Shown here in pieces: positions 8,842 to 15,886 of a stretch of DNA of 64,000 nt. Origin of the DNA: Lentzea tibetensis (GTDB lineage: Bacteria > Actinomycetota > Actinomycetes > Mycobacteriales > Pseudonocardiaceae). The notes below the pieces were generated by a model that made no database searches, was not told the DNA's origin, and worked only from the letters and a program-made list of their open reading frames with translations. The translations under genes were made by a program, and so were the position numbers. The stretch covers positions 1-64,000 of the forward strand of contig NZ_VOBR01000007.1 of the NCBI RefSeq assembly GCF_007845675.1, given 5' to 3'. Within the stretch, counting starts at the first letter, position 1; every line of letters begins with the position of its first letter.

Positions 8842-9020
8842 CGCCAACTTCCCCTTCTCGTTTGGCGGTTTTCTCCATTCCTGCATCGAGGGAGTCGCGG
8901 GACAACCCGTGTTGGTGGAAAACAGTTTCCACACAAAGTTAGGGAGGGCGTAGGGGGTGCGCTAGGGGGTTGCTTCAACTTTTTGTGGACTCCTTCAACT
9001 CCACGTTGTACCGTCCGGCC

Positions 9021-9926
9021 ATGCTGCTGACCCGATCGCTTCTCGTGACCGCCGTGGCGGCGTCCCTGCTCGCTGGATGTGGATCAGCGCAGGACGGCGC
9101 AGCTCCCGCATCGACCCCGCCGTCCGCGCCCGCCGTGGCCAAGGACGACGCGCTCGCGGCCAAGGTGCCGCCCGCCATCGCGTCGACCGGCAAGCTGCGC
9201 GTCGGGTCGAACGTCCAGAACCCGCCGAACAACTTCTACGCGCAGGACGGCAAGACGCCGATGGGCTCAGAGGTCGACCTCGCAAACGCGATCGCGGCCA
9301 AGCTCGGGCTCAAGACCGAGTACTCCGACATGGTGTTCAGCTCGCTGATCACGTCGCTCCAGTCGGGGCGCATCGACGTGACCATGGCGGCGATGAACGA
9401 CACCGCCGAGCGCCAGCAGAAGATCGACTTCGTCGACTACTTCACGTCCGGCATCACGATCATGGTGCAGAAGGACAACCCGGCGGGCATCAAGGGCCCG
9501 GACGACCTGTGCGGCAAGAGCGTCGCGGTCAACCTCGGCACCAGCCAGGAGGCCTACGCCAAGGAGCAGAGCGGCAAGTGCACCGCGGCAGGCAAGGGCG
9601 AGGTGACGCTGACCGTGACCGACAGCGACACCGGCAACCAGAACCAGCTGCGCACCGGCCGCGTGGCCGCGATCCTCAACGACCTGCCGACCGCCGTGTA
9701 CATCTCCAAGACCGCGGGCGACGGCAAGTACTTCCAGGTCGTGCCCGGCGCGCCGATCAACGGCGGCCCGTACGGCATCGGCGTCAACAAGGACAACGCG
9801 CAGCTCACGGCCGCGATCCAGGGTGCGCTCCAGGCGCTCGTCGACGACGGCACCTACGGCAAGATCCTGAAGAACTGGGACGTCGAGCAGGGCGCGATCG
9901 CCAAGGTCACGGTCAATGGCAAGTGA
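9021..9926 (+). CDS. ABC transporter substrate-binding lipoprotein (family 3)
   Basis: This 301-residue extracytoplasmic solute-binding protein has the lipobox LLAGC at about residues 14-18 after a short signal peptide, then a Pro/Ala-rich linker. The bacterial SBP family 3 fold includes GKLRVGSNVQNPPNNF, EVDLANAIAAKLGL, and the DVTMAAMNDTAERQQKIDFVDY segment that corresponds to the family signature. These proteins deliver polar amino acids or related compounds. It is the first gene of a three-gene importer and overlaps the permease gene by 11 bp. No strong Shine-Dalgarno sequence precedes the ATG at 9021. Confidence 0.92.
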   Translation: MLLTRSLLVTAVAASLLAGCGSAQDGAAPASTPPSAPAVAKDDALAAKVPPAIASTGKLRVGSNVQNPPNNFYAQDGKTPMGSEVDLANAIAAKLGLKTEYSDMVFSSLITSLQSGRIDVTMAAMNDTAERQQKIDFVDYFTSGITIMVQKDNPAGIKGPDDLCGKSVAVNLGTSQEAYAKEQSGKCTAAGKGEVTLTVTDSDTGNQNQLRTGRVAAILNDLPTAVYISKTAGDGKYFQVVPGAPINGGPYGIGVNKDNAQLTAAIQGALQALVDDGTYGKILKNWDVEQGAIAKVTVNGK

Positions 9927-10722
9927 CCTCGAGGTAGTTCCGCTCCGCCACTACGGGCGCTGGGTCAGCGGCGTGCTGATCCTCGCCGTGGTGGTCGGCA
10001 TCGTGCTCGCGTTCGTGGACGCGCAGATCATCTGGGAGGACGTCCCGGAGTTCTTCACCCACGAGACGATGATCCGCGGCCTGCTCAACACGATCGTGCT
10101 CGCCGTGCTGGCGCAGGTGGGCGCGATCGCGCTCGGTGTGGTGATCGCGCTGATGCGGATCTCGGTGAACCCGGTCGCCCGCTGGTTCGCCGTCGGCTAC
10201 ATCTGGCTGTTCCGCGGCCTGCCGGTGCTGCTCCAGATCCTCGTGTGGTTCAACCTGGCGCTGGTGTTCGAGCACATCTCGATCCCGATGCTGTTCGAGG
10301 AGAAGACGAACGTCCTGATCACCGCGTTCGTCGCCGCGCTGCTCGGGCTGGGGCTCAACGAGAGCGCCTACATGGCCGAGATCGTCCGCGCCGGCCTGAC
10401 CAGCGTCGACTCCGGCCAGGTCGAGGCGGCCAAGTCGATCGGCATGACGCCCGCGCTGACGTTGCGGCGGGTCGTGCTGCCGCAGGCCATGCGGGTGATC
10501 ATCCCGCCGACCGGGAACAACTTCATCAACATGCTCAAGGGCACCTCGATGGCGTCGGTCATCGGCTTCCTGGAGCTGATCCACGCGGCGAACAACATCG
10601 CGTCGCGGAACCTCGAGGTCATGGAGACCCTGCTCGCCGCCGCTGCCTGGTACATGGTGCTGGTCAGCATCGCGTCGATCGGTCAGCACTACTTGGAGCG
10701 TGCGTATGGCCGCGCTGGTTGA
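9916..10722 (+). CDS. Polar amino-acid ABC transporter permease
   Basis: This 268-residue inner-membrane permease has about five membrane segments and the HisM/GlnP-type signature. RGLPVLLQILVWF, the ESAYMAEIVRAGLTSVDSGQVEAAKSIGM EAA loop that contacts the ATPase, and LPQAMRVIIPPTGNNFINMLKGTS are all present. A single permease suggests a homodimeric channel. It starts inside the last codons of the binding-protein gene and overlaps the ATPase gene by 17 bp, so the three are translated together. Confidence 0.94.
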   Translation: MASDLEVVPLRHYGRWVSGVLILAVVVGIVLAFVDAQIIWEDVPEFFTHETMIRGLLNTIVLAVLAQVGAIALGVVIALMRISVNPVARWFAVGYIWLFRGLPVLLQILVWFNLALVFEHISIPMLFEEKTNVLITAFVAALLGLGLNESAYMAEIVRAGLTSVDSGQVEAAKSIGMTPALTLRRVVLPQAMRVIIPPTGNNFINMLKGTSMASVIGFLELIHAANNIASRNLEVMETLLAAAAWYMVLVSIASIGQHYLERAYGRAG

Positions 10723-11467
10723 GGCCGTCGGAGTCCGCAAGTCGTTCGGGCACACCGAGGTGCTCAAGGGCGTCGACCTCGCGGTCGACCGGGGCGAGGT
10801 CGTGTGCCTGCTCGGCCCGTCCGGTGCCGGGAAGAGCACGTTCCTGCGCTGCGTGAACCACCTGGAGACCATCGATGCCGGCCGGATCTGGGTCGACGGC
10901 GTGCCCGTCGGGTTCCGGCAGGCCCACGGCAAGCTCTACGAGCTGCGGGAACGCGAGGTCGCGCGGCAGCGGCGCGACATCGGCATGGTTTTCCAGCGGT
11001 TCAACCTGTTCCCGCACCGCACCGCGCTGGAGAACGTGACCGAGGGCCCGGTGCGGGTGCTCGGGCTCGACCGCGCCGCCGCGCGCGCCGACGCCATGGC
11101 GCTCCTCGACCGCGTGGGCCTGTCGGACAAGGCGTTGTCGTACCCGCGGCAGCTGTCCGGCGGGCAGCAGCAGCGCGTGGCGATCGCGCGGGCTCTCGCG
11201 ATGGAGCCGAAGCTGATGCTGTTCGACGAGCCGACGTCCGCGCTGGACCCCGAGCTGGTGGGCGAGGTGCTGGACGTGATGGTCGGCCTCGCCCGCGACG
11301 GCATGACGATGATCGTGGTGACGCACGAGATCGGGTTCGCGCGGTCGGTGGCGGACCAGGTGGCCTTCATGGTGGACGGCGCCGTCGTCGAGACCGGTCC
11401 GCCGTCGCAGGTGCTGGACAATCCTCAGCAGCCGCGTACCCAACAGTTCCTCGCAAAGGTGTACTGA
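10706..11467 (+). CDS. Polar amino-acid ABC transporter ATP-binding protein
   Basis: This 253-residue ATPase of the GlnQ/HisP group has Walker A GPSGAGKST, the Q-loop GMVFQRFNLFPH, the signature LSGGQQQRVAIARAL, Walker B LMLFDEPTSALD and the switch His in VVTHE. The ATG at 10706 is chosen over an in-frame GTG at 10700 because the GGAG at 10695-10698 is seven bases away from it. It drives uptake through the permease and lipoprotein encoded just upstream. The next gene starts one base after its stop. Confidence 0.95.
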   Translation: MAALVEAVGVRKSFGHTEVLKGVDLAVDRGEVVCLLGPSGAGKSTFLRCVNHLETIDAGRIWVDGVPVGFRQAHGKLYELREREVARQRRDIGMVFQRFNLFPHRTALENVTEGPVRVLGLDRAAARADAMALLDRVGLSDKALSYPRQLSGGQQQRVAIARALAMEPKLMLFDEPTSALDPELVGEVLDVMVGLARDGMTMIVVTHEIGFARSVADQVAFMVDGAVVETGPPSQVLDNPQQPRTQQFLAKVY

Positions 11468-11468
11468 G

Positions 11469-13136
11469 TTGCCGATCTCCCCGTCGTACCTCGGTCAGTT
11501 CCAGGAGCCGGAGGGGTACCTCGACTTCGCCCGCTTCGGGCCGCCGTCGCACACCGTCGTCTCGACGACCGCGCGGCTGCTGGAGGAGTCCTCGCTCGCC
11601 GGGCCGTCCACCGTGGACACGCTGATGCGGGAGGAGACGCGGGTCAAGGCTGCGGTGGCGCGGTTGTGCGGCACCGACACCGACCACGTGGTGCTGACAC
11701 CGAACACCAGCACCGGGCTGTTCCAGGCCGCGTTCGGCCTCACCGGCTCGGTGCTGTTCTCCGCGGGCGAGTTCCCGTCGAACACCTATCCGTGGGTGCG
11801 CGCCGGGTTGCCGTGCGTGCAACTCCCGGCCGGCCCGGTCACGGCCGACGCGGTGCGTGCGGCGTTGACTGACGACGTCACGGCGGTCTCGGTGTCCGCC
11901 GTGGACTTCCGCACCGGCTACCGAGCCGACCTCGCCGCGTTGCGGTCCGTCGTCGGCGACCGCCTGCTGGTCGTGGACGGCATCCAGGGCTTCGGCGTCG
12001 TCGACGAACCGTGGGACGCGGCGGACGTGCTGGTCGTCGGCGGCCAGAAGTGGCTGCGCGCGGGCTGGTCGACCGGGTTCGTGGTGCTGTCCGACCGGGC
12101 GCTCGAACGCCTGTCGCCGGTGCTGTCCGGCTGGACCGGTGCCGTGGACGCCGGTCTGTTCGACAACTCGGTGCACGACCCGGCACCCGACGCGGCGTCG
12201 TGGTCCATCACGAACCTCTCGCCGGTGGTGTCCGGCGCGTTCGCGCAGGCGCTCGAGCTGGTCGAGCTCGCCGGGGTGCCCGCGATCGAGTCGCGGATCG
12301 CCTCGCTGGTCGGTGAGCTGGGCGAGGTCGTCCAGTCCTGCGGAGGTGTCGTCGAGTCCGCGGGCCGTTCCGGGATCTTCGCGTTCTCGATGCCGGAGAC
12401 CGCCGCGGCCGTGATCGGTGACGCGCTGGTCGCCGAGGGCGTCACGGCGACCGTGCGGCCCGAGCACGTCCGGCTCTCACCGCACGCCACGACCACGACG
12501 GCCACCCTGGAACGGGTGCGGTCCGCGCTGCGGTCGCTGGCACCGCGCCCCGCGGTCGCCAGCGCGCTGTCCGCGCTGGTCCCGACGGTGAACTCGATGG
12601 CGCTCGCGCTCGGCCCGGACACCGAGGTGGTGCTGCACGACCTGGGCCGCCTGCCGAACTCGATCGTGGCGATCGCGGGGTCGCTCACCGGGCGGACCGT
12701 CGACGGTCCGATGACCGACCTGCTGCTCGGCCTGGTCCGCCGCGGCACGACCCAGGACCTGACCGACTACGAGACGTACGCGCCCGACGGCAGGGCCATC
12801 AGGTCGTCGACGGTGTTCGTGCGCGACGACGCGGGTGTCGCGATCGGGTGCCTCTGCGTGAACCGGCTCGCCGCGCACTCGGCCGTCGCGCCGGTGGAGT
12901 CGTTCCCGCAGGACGTCGACACGCTGCAGCGCGTGCTGGTCGAGAAAGCCGTCGCGGACGTGGGCGTTCCGGTGTCGTTGATGAAGAAGGTGCACAAGTT
13001 GCGCGTGGTGAAGGTGCTGGACGAGGCCGGTTTCTTCCTGATCCGCGACTCGGTCGACCACCTCGCGGGTGTGTTGGACGTGACCCGCTACACGATCTAC
13101 AACTACCTGAACGAAGTGCGAGACTCGTCGGCGTGA
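11469..13136 (+). CDS. Fusion of a class-V aminotransferase and a YheO-type PAS/HTH regulator
   Basis: The 555-residue protein combines two normally separate parts. Residues 1 to about 355 are a class-V PLP aminotransferase/cysteine-desulfurase fold: DTDHVVLTPNTSTGLFQ, DFRTGYRADL, LLVVDGIQGFGVV with the PLP-contacting Asp, and VVGGQKWLRAGWSTGF with the Schiff-base Lys. Residues from about 365 to the end match YheO-like proteins: a PAS-like domain (VPTVNSMALALGPDTEVVLHDL...NSIVAI) and a terminal HTH (LDEAGFFLIRDSVDHLAGVLDVTRYTIYNYL). It starts at TTG one base after the ATPase stop, with AAGGTG upstream. Location in the importer operon suggests a regulator that senses or processes the imported amine. 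Confidence 0.8.
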   Translation: MPISPSYLGQFQEPEGYLDFARFGPPSHTVVSTTARLLEESSLAGPSTVDTLMREETRVKAAVARLCGTDTDHVVLTPNTSTGLFQAAFGLTGSVLFSAGEFPSNTYPWVRAGLPCVQLPAGPVTADAVRAALTDDVTAVSVSAVDFRTGYRADLAALRSVVGDRLLVVDGIQGFGVVDEPWDAADVLVVGGQKWLRAGWSTGFVVLSDRALERLSPVLSGWTGAVDAGLFDNSVHDPAPDAASWSITNLSPVVSGAFAQALELVELAGVPAIESRIASLVGELGEVVQSCGGVVESAGRSGIFAFSMPETAAAVIGDALVAEGVTATVRPEHVRLSPHATTTTATLERVRSALRSLAPRPAVASALSALVPTVNSMALALGPDTEVVLHDLGRLPNSIVAIAGSLTGRTVDGPMTDLLLGLVRRGTTQDLTDYETYAPDGRAIRSSTVFVRDDAGVAIGCLCVNRLAAHSAVAPVESFPQDVDTLQRVLVEKAVADVGVPVSLMKKVHKLRVVKVLDEAGFFLIRDSVDHLAGVLDVTRYTIYNYLNEVRDSSA

Positions 13137-13510
13137 TCGATCGTGGCACCGAGTTCTCCCAGTTCTGGACCGAGCGGCACCTGTGCACGCTGACGACGTT
13201 GCGCGCGGACGGCACCCCGCACGTCGTGCCGGTCGGCGTCACCGTGGACGCCGAGGCCGGGGTCGCGCGGGTCATCACCTTCGCGTCCTCGCGGAAGGTG
13301 CGGCACGTGCGGTCCGGCGGGTACGCCTCGGTGTGCCAGGTGGACGGTCGGCGCTGGTCGACTTTGGAGGGACCCGCGGTGGTGCTGGAGGACGCCTCGT
13401 CCGTCGCGGACGCGGAGCGCCGGTACGCGGAGCGCTACCGCACGCCCAGGGTCAACCCGCAGCGGGTCGTCATCGAGATCAAGGTGTCGCGTGTACTCGG
13501 CACCGTCTGA
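13133..13510 (+). CDS. PPOX-class (F420/FMN-binding) oxidoreductase
   Basis: This 125-residue split-barrel flavin/deazaflavin protein has FSQFWTERHLCTLTTLRADGTPHVVPVGVTVD at the start and RVITFASSRKVRHVRSGGYASVCQVDGRRW in the middle. These are typical of the actinobacterial pyridoxamine-phosphate-oxidase-like proteins of the Rv1155 type, many of which use F420. The GTG start overlaps the TGA of the fusion gene (GTGA), and its 3' end overlaps cobL by 20 bp. It is therefore the bridge between the importer operon and the cobalamin genes. Confidence 0.82.
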   Translation: MIDRGTEFSQFWTERHLCTLTTLRADGTPHVVPVGVTVDAEAGVARVITFASSRKVRHVRSGGYASVCQVDGRRWSTLEGPAVVLEDASSVADAERRYAERYRTPRVNPQRVVIEIKVSRVLGTV

Positions 13511-14639
13511 CGTTCTCGTCGTCGGCATCGGCGCGGACGGCTGGGACGGCCTGTCGCCGGTGGCCCGCGAGGCGATCTCGTCGCGTTCGGTGCTGATGGG
13601 GTCGGCGCGGCAGCTCTCGCTCGTGCCCGGCTCGTTCGAACGGGTGGAGTGGCCGTCGCCGCTGCTGCCCGCGCTGCCCGGTCTGCTTGAGCGGCACTCG
13701 GACGTGTGCGTGCTGGCCAGCGGCGACCCCATGTTCCACGGCATCGGCACGACCCTGGTGCGGTTGCTCGGTTCCGCGCGGGTCCGGGTGATCCCGCACC
13801 CGTCGTCGGCGTCGCTGGCGTGCGCGCGGCTGGGCTGGGCGCTCGACGCCGTCTCGGTCGTGTCGCTGGTCGGACGGCCGGTCGACCTGCTGCGTCCGGA
13901 GCTGCAGCCCGGACGCCGGGTGCTCGTGCTCGGCGGTGACCCCGCCGAGGTCGCCGCGCTGGCCGGGCCGATCACCGTGCTGGAACAGCTCGGCGGGCCT
14001 GCCGAGCGAGTGTCCCAGTGGGACGGATCGCCCGTCGATCCGTTGCACGTCATCGCTTTCGAGTACGCCGGTGAAGGCCTGTCGCGCGTGCCAGGACTGC
14101 CGGACGACGCGTTCGACCACGACGGCCAGATCACCAAGCGCGAGGTGCGCGCGGTGTCGCTGTCGACGCTGGCGCCGTTGCCCGGTCAGCTGCTGTGGGA
14201 CGTCGGCGCGGGTGCCGGTTCGATCGCGATCGAGTGGTCGCGCACGCACCCGTCGTGCCGCGCCATCGCGATCGAGCAGTCGGTCGAACGGGCGGAACGG
14301 TTGCGCCACAACACTTCCGCGCTCGGCGTGCCGGGTGTAGCGGTGTGCGTGGGACGTGCGCCCGAGGCGTTGAAGGACCTGGACGCGCCGGACGCGGTGT
14401 TCATCGGCGGCGGCCTGACCGTGCAGGGCGTCGTGGAAACCTGCTGGGCCGCCTTGAAACCCGGCGGCCGGCTGGTGGTGAACGCGGTGACGCTGGAGTC
14501 CGAGGCCGTGGTCGCGTCCTGGTACTCCAAACTCGGCGGCTCGCTGGTGCGGGTGTCCGTGAGCCGCGGTTCGGCGGTCGGCGGGTTCACCGGCTGGCGC
14601 CCGCACATGCCCGTGACGACCTGGAGCGTGACCAAGTGA
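13491..14639 (+). CDS. cobL: Precorrin-6Y C5,15-methyltransferase (decarboxylating)
   Basis: This 382-residue bifunctional CobL methylates precorrin-6B (precorrin-6Y) at C5 and C15 and decarboxylates the C12 acetate to give precorrin-8X. The N-terminal half is the CbiE-like tetrapyrrole methylase (DVLVVGIGADGWDGLSP, VLASGDPMFHGIG). The C-terminal half is the CbiT-like Rossmann methylase (ITKREVRAVSLSTLAPLPG, LWDVGAGAGSIAIEW). It starts at GTG within the previous gene and overlaps cobM by four bases. Both halves are complete. Confidence 0.95.
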   Translation: MYSAPSDVLVVGIGADGWDGLSPVAREAISSRSVLMGSARQLSLVPGSFERVEWPSPLLPALPGLLERHSDVCVLASGDPMFHGIGTTLVRLLGSARVRVIPHPSSASLACARLGWALDAVSVVSLVGRPVDLLRPELQPGRRVLVLGGDPAEVAALAGPITVLEQLGGPAERVSQWDGSPVDPLHVIAFEYAGEGLSRVPGLPDDAFDHDGQITKREVRAVSLSTLAPLPGQLLWDVGAGAGSIAIEWSRTHPSCRAIAIEQSVERAERLRHNTSALGVPGVAVCVGRAPEALKDLDAPDAVFIGGGLTVQGVVETCWAALKPGGRLVVNAVTLESEAVVASWYSKLGGSLVRVSVSRGSAVGGFTGWRPHMPVTTWSVTK

Positions 14640-15379
14640 CGGTGCACTTCATCGGCGCGGGGCCCGGCGCCGCGGACCTGATCACCGTGCGCGGCCGCGA
14701 CCTCATCGCGTCCTCCCCGGTGTGCCTGTACGCGGGTGCGCTGGTGCCGCGGGAGCTGCTGGCGTTCTGCCCCGACGGGGCGCGGGTCGTCGACACGGCG
14801 AACCTGACGCTCGACGAGATCGTCGGCGAGCTGCTGGCGGCGCACGAGGCCGGGCACGACGTGGCGCGGCTGCACTCGGGCGACCCGTCCGTGTTCAGCG
14901 CGATGGCCGAGCAGATGCGCCGCCTCGACACCGCCGGTGTGCCCTACGACGTGACGCCCGGTGTGCCGGCCTTCGCGGCGGCCGCGGCGTCGTTGCAGCG
15001 GGAGCTGACCGTGCCCGGCGTCGGGCAGACGGTCGTGCTGACCCGCACCTCGCAGCGCGCCACGCCCATGCCCGAAGGCGAGGACCTGGCCACGCTCGGT
15101 GCGTCGCGGGCGACGATGGTGCTGCACCTGGCCGTGCAGCGGATCGGTGCGATCGTCGAGGAGCTGGTCCCGAACTACGGCCCGGACTGCCCGGTCGCCG
15201 TCGTCGCGTACGCCAGCCGTGACGACGAGGTGATCCTGCGCGGCACGCTGGCCGACATCGCGGCCCAGGTCGAGGCGGCGGGGATCAAGCGGACCGCGGT
15301 GATCGTCGTCGGGCGGGTGCTGACCGCGTCGCAGTTCCCGGACAGCCACCTGTACTCACACGACCGCTGCCGTTCCTGA
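14636..15379 (+). CDS. cobM: Precorrin-4 C11-methyltransferase
   Basis: This 247-residue class-III SAM methyltransferase carries VHFIGAGPGAADLITVRG at the N-terminus. LHSGDPSVFSAMAEQM (the GDP motif) and the DVTPGVPAFAAAAASL segment specific to CobM/CbiF follow. It methylates C11 of precorrin-4 to give precorrin-5. The GTG start at 14636 overlaps the cobL TGA. It ends 111 bp before the small secreted-protein gene; no terminator-like hairpin is obvious in between. Confidence 0.95.
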   Translation: MTVHFIGAGPGAADLITVRGRDLIASSPVCLYAGALVPRELLAFCPDGARVVDTANLTLDEIVGELLAAHEAGHDVARLHSGDPSVFSAMAEQMRRLDTAGVPYDVTPGVPAFAAAAASLQRELTVPGVGQTVVLTRTSQRATPMPEGEDLATLGASRATMVLHLAVQRIGAIVEELVPNYGPDCPVAVVAYASRDDEVILRGTLADIAAQVEAAGIKRTAVIVVGRVLTASQFPDSHLYSHDRCRS

Positions 15380-15490
15380 TCTCCACAACCGCGCCACAAC
15401 CGGCCGCGGGTACTTCTCTTCGTGACGTATCACGGAGCGGGTGGGCAACTCCGCTGGAGCGGAAGCGACCATCCGAGGGGGAGTTACCTG

Positions 15491-15886
15491 ATGAAGCTGT
15501 TGGTGGCGTTGTTGTCGCTGCTCGTGCTGCCCTGCACGGCGCAGGCGACCCCGGCGGGCTGCGGCGAGCAGTGCGAGCTGTCGGTCAACGACGGTCCGGT
15601 GTGCGTGGTCCCGAACCCGTGCAAGGTGAAGTTCCAGCTGGACGAGGTGACCATGCGGGACATCACCGCCGAGTACCGCGTGGACAACGGCTCGGCCCGT
15701 CCCGGCCGCGAGTTCGAAGCCGACCCGACCGGCCGCGTGGTCGTCCGGGCCGGGACGGACCACGCGGTGCTGACGATCAAGACGCTCGCCGGTGGGCGTG
15801 ACTCGAAGTTCGACGTCGTGGCCACGCGGGTCAGCGCAGGCCGGATCGTCAAGGCGACGGGGGCGGTGACGATCAAGTCTCACTGA
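15491..15886 (+). CDS. Small secreted Calx-beta-like protein
   Basis: This 131-residue protein has a clear signal peptide (MKLLVALLSLLVLPCTAQA). The mature part has four cysteines near its start (CGEQCELS...CVVPNPCKV) and a beta-rich stretch (VDNGSARPGREFEADPTGRVVVRAGTDHAVLTIKTL). That stretch resembles a single Calx-beta repeat. The ATG at 15491 has GAGGGGG about eight bases upstream. Its last 14 bases overlap the 3' end of the convergent SARP gene. Function is unknown; a cell-surface or matrix role is a guess from the fold. Confidence 0.7.
   Translation: MKLLVALLSLLVLPCTAQATPAGCGEQCELSVNDGPVCVVPNPCKVKFQLDEVTMRDITAEYRVDNGSARPGREFEADPTGRVVVRAGTDHAVLTIKTLAGGRDSKFDVVATRVSAGRIVKATGAVTIKSH

Noticed and set aside
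2670-13510. Natural-product biosynthetic cluster around the chorismatase-like, FAD and aminotransferase genes
   Set aside because: No PKS, NRPS, terpene, RiPP or glycosyltransferase gene is present, and the genes fall into separate operons.
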